From the NCBI RefSeq assembly GCF_004801415.1, contig NZ_SSNX01000002.1, forward strand, positions 62,001 to 126,000: a stretch of DNA of 64,000 nucleotides. The letters run 5' to 3'. The stretch's first letter is position 1. The number at the start of each line of letters is the position of its first letter. Under the pieces are notes generated by a model, which saw only the letters and a list, made by a program, of their open reading frames with translations, was not told the origin of the DNA and did not search any database. A program made the translations under genes and the position numbers. Of this stretch, positions 35,997-47,714 are shown piece after piece. This DNA comes from Deinococcus sp. KSM4-11. GTDB taxonomy: Bacteria; Deinococcota; Deinococci; Deinococcales; Deinococcaceae.

Positions 35997-36033
35997 GGGC
36001 AAGCCTGGCGCTGAGCCATGACGCCAGGTGCCC
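35997..36033. terminator. Bidirectional terminator-like hairpin between convergent genes
   Basis: GGGCA + CCTGGCG (35997-36001, 36004-36010) pair with CGCCAGG + TGCCC (36022-36033), 11-nt loop and a 2-nt bulge. It fills the gap between the cyclase and the converging dehydrogenase stop at 36034. Confidence 0.55.
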
Positions 36034-37107
36034 TCAGCTGACGTCGATCATGACCTTCATGCTGGTCTTCTTTTCCCGGTCGGCGAACTCAAAGGCGGCC
36101 GGCGTCTGGTCGAAGGCGTAGCGGTGCGTGACGAGGGCGTCCAGGTTCACCGCGCCGCTGGCGACGAGTTCCACGGCGGCCGGATAGCAGTTCGCGTAGC
36201 GGAACACGCCGCGCAGCGTGACCTCTCGGCTGGCGGCACTGACGATGTCCAGACTGACCTCCGGATCGGCGGGCAGCCCCACCAGAACGGCCACGCCGCC
36301 GGGTTTGGGCGCCGCCAGGGTCAGGCGCGTGGTCGGCAGGCTCCCGGCGGTCTCAAAGGCCACGTCCACCCCGCCGTGCGAGAGCGGCAGGCCGTCGCGC
36401 TCAGCACACAGCTCGCGGATGTAGGCCAGGGCGTCGCCGCTGCGGGCATTGAAGGTATGGGTGGCACCCACCTGCCGCGCCAGATCGAGCCGGAAGTCCT
36501 CCAGGTCGACGGCGATGATGGTCGTCGCGCCGGCGGCCTTCGCGGCCATGACGGTGGTGCAGCCGATCGGGCCGGCCCCCAGCACCGCGACCGAGTGGCC
36601 GGGTCGGACGTCTCCCTTGCGGGCCGCCCAGATGCCCACGGCGAGCGGCTCGAGGAGCGCGGCGGCGTCGTCGGACACCGTGTCGGGGACGGGGAACACG
36701 AAATCGTCGGGCCACACCACGTACTCGCTAAGGGCGCCGTCGACCGGGGGCGTGGCCATGAAGGTCATGTCCGGGCAGAGGTTGTACGCGCCGGTCTTGC
36801 AGTACGTGCAGCGGCGGCAGGGTACGCCGGGTTCCAGGGCCACGCGGTCGCCGGGTTTCACGCGGGTCACGCCCTCACCGACAGCGTCCACCACGCCGCT
36901 CACCTCATGACCGAGCACCAGCGGCCCCTCCACAATGAATTTTCCGATGCGGCCATGCGTGAAGTAGTGGACGTCGCTGCCGCACACGCCGATGCGGGCG
37001 ACCTGGACGCGTACCTCGTGAGGGCCGGGGGTGGCGACCTCGCGCTGTTCCCAGCCGAGGGTGCGGTGGCCGGTCAGGACGGACGTCTTGGATGAGATCG
37101 TGGTCAT
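36034..37107 (-). CDS. Zinc-dependent polyol dehydrogenase (sorbitol/xylitol dehydrogenase-like)
   Basis: 357 residues, medium-chain dehydrogenase. Catalytic zinc site: Cys in GVCGSDVHYF and GHEVSG; structural zinc cysteines in CRRCTYCKTGAYNLC; Rossmann motif VLGAGPIGC. GVCGSDVHYFTHGRIG is characteristic of the sorbitol/xylitol dehydrogenase branch, which oxidises a sugar alcohol to a ketose with NAD+. ATG at 37107 with GGAG 8 nt upstream. Last gene of the polyol operon, downstream of importer and two other dehydrogenases. Confidence 0.9.
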   Translation of the reverse strand: MTTISSKTSVLTGHRTLGWEQREVATPGPHEVRVQVARIGVCGSDVHYFTHGRIGKFIVEGPLVLGHEVSGVVDAVGEGVTRVKPGDRVALEPGVPCRRCTYCKTGAYNLCPDMTFMATPPVDGALSEYVVWPDDFVFPVPDTVSDDAAALLEPLAVGIWAARKGDVRPGHSVAVLGAGPIGCTTVMAAKAAGATTIIAVDLEDFRLDLARQVGATHTFNARSGDALAYIRELCAERDGLPLSHGGVDVAFETAGSLPTTRLTLAAPKPGGVAVLVGLPADPEVSLDIVSAASREVTLRGVFRYANCYPAAVELVASGAVNLDALVTHRYAFDQTPAAFEFADREKKTSMKVMIDVS

Positions 37108-37147
37108 GGTGCAGTCTCCATCAGAGGGCGTGGCGGGCAGTTGCGCC

Positions 37148-37921
37148 TCACCAGCAGACATACCCGCCGTCCACGACCAGCGAGTGTCCGGTCACGAAAC
37201 TGGAGGCGTCGCTGGCGAGGTACAGCACGGCGGGAGCGATTTCGAAAGGTTCGGCCAGGCGGCCCATGGGCGTTTCGCCCAGCCACGTGGCCCGCCACTC
37301 GGGCGTGTCCAGGCCGCGCCGGGTCATGGGCGTGGCCGTGTAGCCGGGCGAGACGCAGTTCACGCGCACACCGCGCGCTCCCCACTCGCCGGCCAGGGAA
37401 CGAGTGAGGTGAATGACGCCCGCCTTGCTGACGTTGTACGCCACCTGGGGTTGCGGGTGGTTGCTGATCAGGCCGGACATGCTGGCGGTGGACACGATGC
37501 TGCCGCGGCCCCGCGCGAGCATGCTGCGCCCAAATTCCCGGCAGCACCAGAACACGCCGTCCAGATTGACCTTCATCACGGCTGTCCAGTCGTCGTCCTC
37601 GGTATCCTCGGCAGGAAGATTGCGGACGATCCCAGCGTTGTTGACGAGGATCTCGACATCGGGGAGTTTCGCGGCGAGGGCCGCGACGGCGGCCGCATCC
37701 GTCACGTCCAGCACCTCGAAGGTGCCGCCCAGCGCCTGCGCGGCCGGTTCGCCCACCTCGGCATTCAGGTCCGCGAGGGTGACCCGCGCGCCGGCCTGGG
37801 CCAGTCCCTTCGCGATCTCGTACCCGATGCCCTGGGCGCCGCCAGTCACGACAGCGTGGCGGCCGTACAGCTTGAACAGGTCGAGGATGGGCCGGGGTTC
37901 GGGGGCTGGAGTCATGGTCAT
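37148..37921 (-). CDS. SDR-family polyol dehydrogenase
   Basis: 257 residues, classical short-chain dehydrogenase. TGGAQGIG cofactor motif (about 26-33), NNAG (about 94-97), catalytic Ser (STASMSGL) and Tyr-x-x-x-Lys (YNVSK) are all present, and NCVSPGYTATPMT follows. Operon position with a mannitol-type dehydrogenase and a zinc polyol dehydrogenase points to a sugar alcohol or the derived ketose as substrate; arabinitol or xylitol dehydrogenases of this subfamily are the closest in style. Exact substrate unknown. Confidence 0.88.
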   Translation of the reverse strand: MTMTPAPEPRPILDLFKLYGRHAVVTGGAQGIGYEIAKGLAQAGARVTLADLNAEVGEPAAQALGGTFEVLDVTDAAAVAALAAKLPDVEILVNNAGIVRNLPAEDTEDDDWTAVMKVNLDGVFWCCREFGRSMLARGRGSIVSTASMSGLISNHPQPQVAYNVSKAGVIHLTRSLAGEWGARGVRVNCVSPGYTATPMTRRGLDTPEWRATWLGETPMGRLAEPFEIAPAVLYLASDASSFVTGHSLVVDGGYVCW

Positions 37922-37937
37922 CCTTTTCGTCGGCCGA

Positions 37938-39422
37938 TCAGGCAGAGGGCGTCGGCGGCGTCGCGGCCTTGCGGAGCGCCTGCATCGCCCCGACCGGGCC
38001 GTTCGCCTTCAGGCTGGCCGCCGCCGAGATGTACGCCGCGCGGAACCGCTCGTCCTGGGCGAGGTCGCCAAAGACTTCCGGCTGCTCAAGGAACACGCCG
38101 GGCGTCTGCTGATCCTGCCGGGCCAGATCGGTCAGAGCGGTCGCGCGTGGATCGACCAGATCCGGGCGATCCGGGCTGGCGATGTACGCACTCCAGGAGG
38201 CGACGACCAGCGCCGACCGGTCGATCCCGCCGCCGGTGGCAAGCTGCTCGCGCACCACAGGCAGCAGGAATTTCGGGATGCGCTCGGAGCCATCCACGAT
38301 CAGGCGGGCCAGCGTGTCGCGGATGGCCGGGCTGGCGAACCGTTCGATCAGCTCATGCTGGTAGGCGCCGAGGTCGATGCCCGGCACGGGGCGCAGGGTC
38401 GGCGTGGCCTCCAGCGCCATGTAGTCCAGCAGGTACGCCACGAAGTCCGGATGCTGGCAGACCTCATGGGCATACGTGTACCCGGCCAGCAGGCCCAGGT
38501 AGGCCATGGCCTGGTGCGAGGCGTTCAGCAGCCGGAGCTTCATCAGTTCGTAGGGCTCGACGTCATCCACGACCTGCACACCCACCGTCTCCAGCGCCGG
38601 GCGCCCCAGCGTGAACTGGTCTTCGAGCACCCACTGCGTGAAGGTCTCGGCCACGACCGGCCAGGCGTCCTCGACGCCGAACTCGGCGCCGACCTCAGCG
38701 CGCACCTGATCCGTGGTGGCGGGCGTGATGCGGTCGACCATCGAGTTCGGGAACGCGACCTTCGCCGCGATCCACTCGCCCAGACCGGGGTCCTTCAGGC
38801 GCGCGAAGGCCGTCAGGACGCGCTGGGTGACGTGGCCGTTGCCCTGGATGTTGTCGCAGGACATCACCGTGAAGGGTGCCAGCCCCCGGTCGCGGCGGCG
38901 GCGCAGCCCCTCGGTCAGGAGGCCGAACACGCTTTTTGGCACGGCGCCGGGCTGCAGATCCGCCTGAACGTCCCCGCTGGGATCGAATTCGCCGGTCACG
39001 TTGTTCAGGCTGTAGCCGCCCTCGGTGACGGTGAGCGACACGATCCGCGTGTCCGGGTGCGCGAGCGTCTCGATCACGGCCTCGGGATCGTCCGGCGCGA
39101 ACAGGAAGGTGTGGATCGCGCCGATCACGCGGGCCTCGGCGTGGCCGTCCGGGGATTTGGTGAGCAGGGTGTAGAGGTGATCCTGCTCGTGCAGGACATC
39201 CCGCATGCGGGCGTCGTGCGGCAGGACGCCCACGCCGCAGATGCCCCACTCGTGACCGGCGCCGGTGTTGAGCAGGCGGTCGAGATACATGGCCTCATGC
39301 GAGCGGTGGAAGCCGCCGACACCGAAGTGGACGATGCCGGTGCGGAGGGTCTGGGGGTCGTAGTGCGGCACCTCCACGTGGGGGAGGGGGCCGGCCAGGG
39401 CCGCCGAGTTGAGCTTGACCAT
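37938..39422 (-). CDS. Mannitol dehydrogenase-family polyol dehydrogenase
   Basis: 494 residues, long-chain polyol dehydrogenase family (mannitol 2-dehydrogenase, arabinitol 4-dehydrogenase, fructuronate reductase). Signatures: GIVHFGVGGFHRSHEAMYLD (cofactor region), VTEGGYSLN, SCDNIQGNG and the catalytic KLRLLNASH set (Lys, Asn, His). The ATG at 39422 is preferred to a GTG three codons upstream because TGGAG lies 8 nt before it. Oxidises a D-polyol to a ketose with NAD+. The following gene starts 16 nt after its stop. Confidence 0.92.
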   Translation of the reverse strand: MVKLNSAALAGPLPHVEVPHYDPQTLRTGIVHFGVGGFHRSHEAMYLDRLLNTGAGHEWGICGVGVLPHDARMRDVLHEQDHLYTLLTKSPDGHAEARVIGAIHTFLFAPDDPEAVIETLAHPDTRIVSLTVTEGGYSLNNVTGEFDPSGDVQADLQPGAVPKSVFGLLTEGLRRRRDRGLAPFTVMSCDNIQGNGHVTQRVLTAFARLKDPGLGEWIAAKVAFPNSMVDRITPATTDQVRAEVGAEFGVEDAWPVVAETFTQWVLEDQFTLGRPALETVGVQVVDDVEPYELMKLRLLNASHQAMAYLGLLAGYTYAHEVCQHPDFVAYLLDYMALEATPTLRPVPGIDLGAYQHELIERFASPAIRDTLARLIVDGSERIPKFLLPVVREQLATGGGIDRSALVVASWSAYIASPDRPDLVDPRATALTDLARQDQQTPGVFLEQPEVFGDLAQDERFRAAYISAAASLKANGPVGAMQALRKAATPPTPSA

Positions 39423-39576
39423 GCTGGGCACTCCAGGGGTGTCACGTGCTGGCCTGGCTGGGTGGCCTGCACGGACGGATGAGAGGACGGAGGTGGGTCA
39501 GGTGGGTCGTGCGGAGCGAAATATCTTGGGTGGGAGGGGCGCCGACCGAACCTGACCGGTGGCAGGCGCCCACACC
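39423..39576. other. Intergenic spacer inside the polyol operon
   Basis: 154 nt between the MalG-type permease and the mannitol dehydrogenase gene. GGGCGCC (39537-39543) and GGCGCCC (39565-39571) can form a hairpin just after the permease stop, a possible partial terminator or RNA-processing site. No second LacI operator was found here. Confidence 0.4.
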
Positions 39577-40431
<855 letters not shown>

Positions 40432-40432
40432 G

Positions 40433-41359
<927 letters not shown>

Positions 41360-41439
41360 GGGTTCACCTCCTGCTGAGGGGTGGCGGGACTGGGGGCGGC
41401 CAGGGCGGGGCGGCGGGCAGTGGTGCGGCGGGAATGGAG

Positions 41440-41482
41440 CCGGGCGGGAAGGGGGCACGAGCGCTCCCCTCCTCCCGCCCGG
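41440..41482 (-). terminator. Hairpin between binding-protein and permease genes
   Basis: CCGGGCGGGA (41440-41449) pairs with TCCCGCCCGG (41473-41482), and AGGGG (41450-41454) with CCCCT (41466-41470). It begins 15 nt after the binding-protein stop. Such a stem typically protects or partly terminates the message so that the binding protein is made in excess over the permeases. Confidence 0.6.
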
Positions 41483-41496
41483 TCAGGCCACTGGAC

Positions 41497-42822
41497 TTAC
41501 TTCTGGTAGCCGCCGTCCTTGGCGGTCTTCTCGGCGGCGGCCTGCGCCTGCGTGAGGGCCTGGTCGACGGTGGTCTGCCCGCTGATGGCCCCGGCCAGGA
41601 ACTGACCGACCTGGGTGCCGAGCGCCTGGAACTCGGGAATCGCGACGTACTGGATACCGGTGTAGGGCACGGGATCCTTGGTGGCGTGGTTCACGTCGGC
41701 GGCGTTGATGCTGCTCAGCACCAGTGCGCTGAAGGCGCCGGCGGCCTTCTTGTAGTTGGCGTTGTTGTAGGTGCTGGTGCGGGTGCCGGGGGGAACCGAG
41801 GCCCAGGTGCCCTTCTCCTTGGCGACCAGGGCAATGTATTCCTGGCTGGTGGCCCAGGTGATGAACTTGAAGGCGGCGTCTTCCTGCTTGCTGCTCTTGG
41901 GAATGGCGAGGTTCCAGCTCCAGTACCAGTTGTTGCCGCGCGGCGTGGTGCCGACCGGGGCCTTGGCGAAGCCCACCGACTTGGTGATCTTGCTGCTGGC
42001 CGGATCGCTCAGGAAGCCGGCGGCGACGGTCGCGTCGACCCACATGCCGCACTTGCCCTGGCTCATCAGGGTGAGGTTCTCGGTAAAGCCGTTGGACGTG
42101 GCGCCGGGAGGGCCGTACTTCTTGATGGTGTCGACGTAGAAGGTCATGGCGTTCTTCCACGCAGGGGAGTCAAGCTGGGCCTTCCAGCTCGGATCGAACC
42201 AGCGGCCGCCGAAGGTGTTGACGACGGTGGAGAAGACCGCCATGTTCTCACCCCAGCCGGGCAGGCCGCGCAGGCAGATGCCGTACACGCCCTTGGAGGG
42301 GTTGTGGATCTTGGCGGCGAAGCCCTGAATCTGCTGCCACGTGGGCTGGGTGGGCATGGTCAGCCCGGCGGCCTTGAAGAGATCCTTGTTGTAGAAGGTC
42401 ATGGAGCTCTCGGCGTAGAAGGGCACTGCGTACAGGTTGCCGTTCTGGGTGAGCGCGCCGCGCACGCCGGGCAGGATGTCGTTGACGTTGTAGGCCTTGG
42501 CGATGTCGGCGTTCTTGGCGAACAGGGGGGTCAGCGGATCGAGCCAGCCGTTCTTCGCCCAGATCGGCACTTCGTAGGCGCCGACGGTGGCGACGTCGAA
42601 GGAGCCCGCGCCGCTGGCGACGTCCAGGGTGATCTTCTGACGCAGTTCGTTCTCGGGGAGCGTCACCCACTTGACCGTGATGTCTGGGTACTTCTTGTTG
42701 AACTCGGGGGTGAGCTTCTGCATGGTCACCATGTCCGGGTTGTTCACGGTGGCGATGGTGATGGTGCTGGCCGCTTGGGCGGTGGCGGTCAGGGCAAGGC
42801 TAAGCAGCAGGGCACGCTTCAT
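41497..42822 (-). CDS. Polyol/sugar ABC transporter substrate-binding protein (family 1)
   Basis: 441 residues. Signal peptide MKRALLLSLALTATAQA-A. The mature chain has the family 1 pattern of SmoE/MalE-like proteins: PEFNKKYPDITVKWVTLPENELRQ split over the first lobe, PFYAESSMTFYNKDLFKAAGL, and a WAxSxEY-like WATSQEYI near the hinge. ATG with GGAGG 5 nt upstream. First gene of a six-gene minus-strand operon with three polyol dehydrogenases, so mannitol, sorbitol, arabinitol or xylitol are the likely ligands. Controlled by LacI-type operators at 42937 and 43014. Confidence 0.92.
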   Translation of the reverse strand: MKRALLLSLALTATAQAASTITIATVNNPDMVTMQKLTPEFNKKYPDITVKWVTLPENELRQKITLDVASGAGSFDVATVGAYEVPIWAKNGWLDPLTPLFAKNADIAKAYNVNDILPGVRGALTQNGNLYAVPFYAESSMTFYNKDLFKAAGLTMPTQPTWQQIQGFAAKIHNPSKGVYGICLRGLPGWGENMAVFSTVVNTFGGRWFDPSWKAQLDSPAWKNAMTFYVDTIKKYGPPGATSNGFTENLTLMSQGKCGMWVDATVAAGFLSDPASSKITKSVGFAKAPVGTTPRGNNWYWSWNLAIPKSSKQEDAAFKFITWATSQEYIALVAKEKGTWASVPPGTRTSTYNNANYKKAAGAFSALVLSSINAADVNHATKDPVPYTGIQYVAIPEFQALGTQVGQFLAGAISGQTTVDQALTQAQAAAEKTAKDGGYQK

Positions 42823-42936
42823 GGGTTCCTCCGGGGGCCGCCGTGGGGCGGCGCGAGAACGGCGCGGTTCGGTCGCATCGGGAACTCGGGTGCCCCGTCG
42901 CGGGTCCGGTGGCCGCTCCACCGAACACCTGAGTTG

Positions 42937-42954
42937 AATGGTCTCGTGGCCATT
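42937..42954. promoter_or_regulatory. LacI-family operator O1 (polyol operon)
   Basis: AATGGTCTCGTGGCCATT, an imperfect palindrome centred on CG, as usual for LacI-family sites. It lies just downstream of a TATGGT (-10-like, minus strand, 42960-42965), so bound repressor would cover the start of transcription of the polyol operon. Confidence 0.7.
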
Positions 42955-43013
42955 AGTGAACCATACTTGTGGGCCCGTGTCTAGTGGTCCGCAAAATACT
43001 CTGTACCTGGTGC

Positions 43014-43031
43014 AATGGGCTCGTGACCATT
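43014..43031. promoter_or_regulatory. LacI-family operator O2
   Basis: AATGGGCTCGTGACCATT, identical to O1 at 16 of 18 positions, centre-to-centre distance 77 bp. It lies about 29 nt before the -10 box of the repressor gene, so it may serve autoregulation and DNA looping. Confidence 0.7.
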
Positions 43032-43059
43032 TTCACCAAATCTGCGTGCCGTCTTGACC

Positions 43060-43065
43060 TACACT
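43060..43065 (+). promoter_or_regulatory. Leaderless -10 box of the LacI-type regulator gene
   Basis: TACACT, then 5 nt, then ATG at 43071; no Shine-Dalgarno sequence. Confidence 0.5.
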
Positions 43066-43070
43066 GACGT

Positions 43071-44107
<1,037 letters not shown>

Positions 44108-44111
<4 letters not shown>

Positions 44112-45352
44112 CCCGCCCGGAAGCCGCGCGCCCCTACTACGGCTGGGTGATCGTCGGGATCACGGTGCTGGCGCTGCTGATTGCCGCCGGGGCCCGCAGC
44201 GCGCCCGGCGTGTTCCTGCTGCCCATGCAGGACAGCCTGGGCCTGAGCCGGGCCACGCTGTCGTTCTCGGCCAGCCTGGGGCTGCTGGTCTTCGGACTGG
44301 CCGCGCCCCTGTCGGGCCGCCTGATGGACGTGTTCGGCCCCAGGCGCGTGGCCACCGCCGGCCTGCTGCTGGTCGCGTTGAGCTTCGGCCTGAGCACCCT
44401 GGCGCACTCGGCGCTGGCGCTGCACCTGACCTGGGGGCTGCTCAGCGGTCTGGGCACTGGACTGGTCGGGAGCGTGCTGGGCGCGACCGTCGCCACCCGC
44501 TGGTTCGTCAGGAAGCGCGGGCTGGTGGTCGGCATGTTCGGCGCGGCCACCAGCGCCGGGCAACTGCTGTTCATCCCGCTGCTCACCGGCTGGGCCGGTC
44601 GACTGGGATGGAGCGGAGCGACCCTGGTGATCGCGGGCGTGGCCCTGCTGCTGGCCCCGGTCGTGTGGAGCCTGCTGCGCGACCGGCCTGAACAGCTCGG
44701 CCTGCAACCGGACGGCGACCGGCACGCGCTGCCCATGCCGGCTCCCACGCCCGACCCCGGCGTGATGCGCCGCGCCCTGAAAAGCCGGGACTTCTGGCTG
44801 CTGTCCACCACCTTCTTCGTGTGCGGGTTCACGTCCAACGGCATCATCGGCACCCACTTCATCGCGTACTGCGGCGACCTGGGCCTCACAGCGGGCTTCG
44901 CCGCCGGCATGCTCGCGCTGATGGGCGCGTTCAACTTCATGGGCACGCTGGCGAGCGGGTACTTCACGGACCGGGTCGATCCGCGCTTCCTGCTCGCGCT
45001 GTACTACGTGTTCCGGGGGGTAAGCCTCGCGATCCTGCCGCTGGTGCCGCCGGGGCTGGCGCTCACCGCCTTCGCGGTGCTCTTCGGGCTGGATTACATT
45101 GCGACCGTGCCGCCCACCACCGCCCTGACCGCCGACACCTTCGGCCGGGCGAACGTAGGCACCGTGTACGGCTGGATCTTCTGCGCCCATCAGGTCGGCG
45201 CGGCGCTGGCGTCGTGGCTGGGTGGGGCCGTGCGCGATTCGGCCGGCAGTTACGGCCCGGCCTTCATCGCGGCGGCGGTGCTTGCGGTCGCCGCGGGCGT
45301 GCTCGCGCTGGGCGTGACCTCGCCGGCGCGGCGGGCGGTTCGTCCCGCGTAG
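44108..45352 (+). CDS. MFS transporter
   Basis: 414 residues, 12 membrane segments. N-terminal YYGWVIVGITVLALLIAAGARSAPGVF split after the first helix and the RPEQLGL loop between halves are typical of the monocarboxylate/oxalate:formate (OFA-like) branch of the MFS. GTG start overlaps the stop of the LacI gene, so the two are co-transcribed and translationally coupled; the transporter may therefore move a product or substrate of polyol oxidation (inference). Substrate unknown. Confidence 0.88.
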
Positions 45353-45358
45353 GGACGC

Positions 45359-45364
45359 TAGCCT
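45359..45364 (+). promoter_or_regulatory. Leaderless -10 box of the acyl-CoA dehydrogenase gene
   Basis: TAGCCT, then GCCCGC, then ATG at 45371. The 6-nt spacer is identical to that of the histidine kinase gene at 18976. Confidence 0.55.
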
Positions 45365-45370
45365 GCCCGC

Positions 45371-46522
45371 ATGGTTGAGTCCGATTTCACTCCCGGTCAG
45401 GCCGAGGTGGTTGACCGCGCCGCGTCCGCCATCCGTGAACACGCGTCCGCGTGCGAGGCCGCGCAGGACGTCACCCCGGCCGCCGCGCGGGCGCTGTCGG
45501 ACAGCGGCTATACCCGCCTGACGCTGCCCGAGGAGGCGGGTGGACTGGGCGCCACGCTGACCCAGTTCGCCCGCGCGCAGCTGGAACTCGGCCGGGCAGA
45601 CGCCAGCCTCGCGCTGGTCCTGGCGATGCATGGACACGTGACCGGCTCGGCCTTCCAGGGTCGCAGCCTGCCGCCCGCCCTGCTGGACGCCGTGGCCGGC
45701 GCCGGCGTGCGCGGCGAACTGCTCAATGCCCTGGCGAGCGAGCCGGAACTGGGCAGTCCGTCGCGCGGCGGGCTGCCGCGCACGGTGGCCGTCCCGGACG
45801 GCAGCGGGTTCGAGAGCGCCACCTGGCTGGTCACGGGCCGCAAGACCTGGAGCACGGGCGCGCGGGCGCTGCGCTGGGCGCTGGTGAGCGCGGCCACGCC
45901 CGATGGCCGGGTGGGACGCTACTGGATTGATCTCCGTGGCGAGGGCGTGCGGATCGAGCCGACCTGGGTGGACGCCCTTTCGCTGCGCGGCAGCGGCAGC
46001 CACGACGTGGTGTTCGATCACGCCCCGGCCGCGCTCCAGGCTCCGCCCGCCGGGGCCCGCCCGGCCGGCAGCGCGTGGTTCTGGACAGCGGTGGCGGCCA
46101 CCTACCTCGGCGTGGGGGTGGCGGCCCAGGACGCGCTGACGGCCTACGCCCAGGCGCGGGTGCCGACCGCACTGGGTGCCCCCATCGCCACGCTGCCGCG
46201 CGTGCAGGAGAATGTCGGGCGCCTCGCCGCCGATCTGCTCGCCGCGCGGACACTGCTGCTCCACGCCACCGCCACCTGGGACGCGGTGACGGACGCCGCC
46301 GCCATCCCGCTGATCGGCGCGGCCAAGGCCGTCGCCACGAACGCCGCCGTGAACGCCACGGACCTCGCCGTGCGGACGGCCGGGGGCGGGGCGCTGACCG
46401 GCGCGCTGCCGCTGGGGAAACTGCTGCGCGATGCGCGTGCGGGTCTGACCCACCCGCCCGGTGAAGACGCGGCGTTCACCGCGTTCGGCGCCGCGCACTT
46501 CAGGGGGATGGATGTCCCTTAA
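45371..46522 (+). CDS. Acyl-CoA dehydrogenase family protein
   Basis: 383 residues, flavoprotein fold: N-terminal helical domain with LTLPEEAGGLGATLTQFARA, middle beta domain (VTGRKTWSTGA, the GxKxWxTxA motif) and C-terminal helical bundle with ENVGRLAADLLAARTLL and NAAVNATDLAVRTAGGGAL (the usual flavin-contact GG region). The typical catalytic Glu near the C-terminus is not obvious, so an acyl-CoA oxidase, hydroxylase or non-canonical role is possible. It precedes the type III polyketide synthase operon but a hairpin lies between, so a metabolic link is only suggested. Confidence 0.85.
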   Translation: MVESDFTPGQAEVVDRAASAIREHASACEAAQDVTPAAARALSDSGYTRLTLPEEAGGLGATLTQFARAQLELGRADASLALVLAMHGHVTGSAFQGRSLPPALLDAVAGAGVRGELLNALASEPELGSPSRGGLPRTVAVPDGSGFESATWLVTGRKTWSTGARALRWALVSAATPDGRVGRYWIDLRGEGVRIEPTWVDALSLRGSGSHDVVFDHAPAALQAPPAGARPAGSAWFWTAVAATYLGVGVAAQDALTAYAQARVPTALGAPIATLPRVQENVGRLAADLLAARTLLLHATATWDAVTDAAAIPLIGAAKAVATNAAVNATDLAVRTAGGGALTGALPLGKLLRDARAGLTHPPGEDAAFTAFGAAHFRGMDVP

Positions 46523-46542
46523 GGCCCCTCCTTCGCCTTAAG
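46518..46542 (+). terminator. Hairpin at the end of the acyl-CoA dehydrogenase gene
   Basis: CTTAAGGC (46518-46525), 9-nt loop, GCCTTAAG (46535-46542); the left arm includes the stop codon. Separates the gene from the polyketide synthase promoter. Confidence 0.5.
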
Positions 46543-46574
46543 AAAGGCGGGCATGTGCGTCAGCTTCGCCCGCT

Positions 46575-46580
46575 TAGACT
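46575..46580 (+). promoter_or_regulatory. Leaderless -10 box of the type III polyketide synthase gene
   Basis: TAGACT, then 6 nt (GCGCTC), then ATG at 46587; no Shine-Dalgarno sequence. Confidence 0.5.
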
Positions 46581-46586
46581 GCGCTC

Positions 46587-47714
46587 ATGCCCGTTTTCCT
46601 CCATGCCCTGCGCGGGGTGCTGCCCGAAACTGCCTACGCGCAGGCGCGGATCCGTGATGTGATCCGCGCCCAGCCTGAACTCGACCGGCTGGGCCAGCGG
46701 CTCACGACCAGTATCTTCAACAACGCGGGCATCGAGACGCGCCACTCCGTCGTGCCAGACTTCGGGCCGCAGGGGGCCGGACTGTTCTACGACCCGCAGA
46801 CCGAGCGGATGCTCACGCCCAGCACCGGGGTCAGGAACGCGTACTACGTCGAGCACGCCACGCCGCTGTTCCTGGCAGCGGCCCGCGCGGCCCTCGCTGC
46901 CAGTCCGCACCTGAAGGCCGCCGATATCACGCACGTGGTCACGGTCTCGTGCACGGGCTTCTATGCGCCGGGGCCCGAGTACGCGATCGTGCGTGGCCTG
47001 GGACTGAGTCCGCAGACGCAGCGCTTCCACCTGGGATTCATGGGCTGCTACGCGGCCTTCCCGGCCCTGCGTATGGCCCGCGCCTTCTGCGAGGCCGACC
47101 CGGACGCCGTGGTGCTGGTCGTGTGCGCGGAACTGTGTACCATCCACATGCACTCCGTGAATGACCCGGACACGCTGATCGCCAACTCGGTCTTCGCAGA
47201 CGGCGCGGCGGGCGTGATCGTGTCCGCCAGGACGCCCGCCGCCGGCACGCCCGCCCTGCGCATGGACGGGTTCGGCACCACCCTGACCCCCGAGGGTGTG
47301 GGCGAGAAGGAGATGGCCTGGACGGTCGGCGACCAGGGCTACGACATGGTGCTGAGCACCTACGTGCCGGAGATCATCGAGGCGAACATCGGGCCAGTCT
47401 TGACCGACCTGCTGACCCATGACCGGGGGCTGGCGGGCGCGGCCAGCGCGCAGGTGCAGCGCTGGGCGATCCATCCCGGCGGGCGGCAGATCCTCGACCG
47501 CGTGCAGGGAGCACTGGAGCTGAGTGACGGACAACTTGCGCCGTCCCGTGAGGTGCTGCGCCGGGCAGGCAACATGAGCAGCGCCACCGTGCTGTTCATC
47601 CTGCAGGACGTGCTCGCTCAGGGCACGGACGGCGAGCGGGTGGCGGCGCTCGCCTTCGGGCCGGGGCTCACGGTCGAATCCGGGCTGTTCACGATCTGCA
47701 GCGGCCTGGACTGA
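46587..47714 (+). CDS. Type III polyketide synthase (chalcone/stilbene synthase family)
   Basis: 375 residues, homodimeric thiolase fold. The catalytic triad is complete: Cys122 (VSCTGF), His296 (AIHPGG) and Asn329 (AGNMSS). Bacterial enzymes of this length make alkylresorcinols, alkylpyrones or tetrahydroxynaphthalene from an acyl starter and malonyl-CoA. A methyltransferase and a flavin monooxygenase are coupled downstream, as in operons that methylate and oxidise alkylresorcinols to quinones. The chain length and product cannot be read from sequence. Apparently leaderless. Confidence 0.92.
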   Translation: MPVFLHALRGVLPETAYAQARIRDVIRAQPELDRLGQRLTTSIFNNAGIETRHSVVPDFGPQGAGLFYDPQTERMLTPSTGVRNAYYVEHATPLFLAAARAALAASPHLKAADITHVVTVSCTGFYAPGPEYAIVRGLGLSPQTQRFHLGFMGCYAAFPALRMARAFCEADPDAVVLVVCAELCTIHMHSVNDPDTLIANSVFADGAAGVIVSARTPAAGTPALRMDGFGTTLTPEGVGEKEMAWTVGDQGYDMVLSTYVPEIIEANIGPVLTDLLTHDRGLAGAASAQVQRWAIHPGGRQILDRVQGALELSDGQLAPSREVLRRAGNMSSATVLFILQDVLAQGTDGERVAALAFGPGLTVESGLFTICSGLD

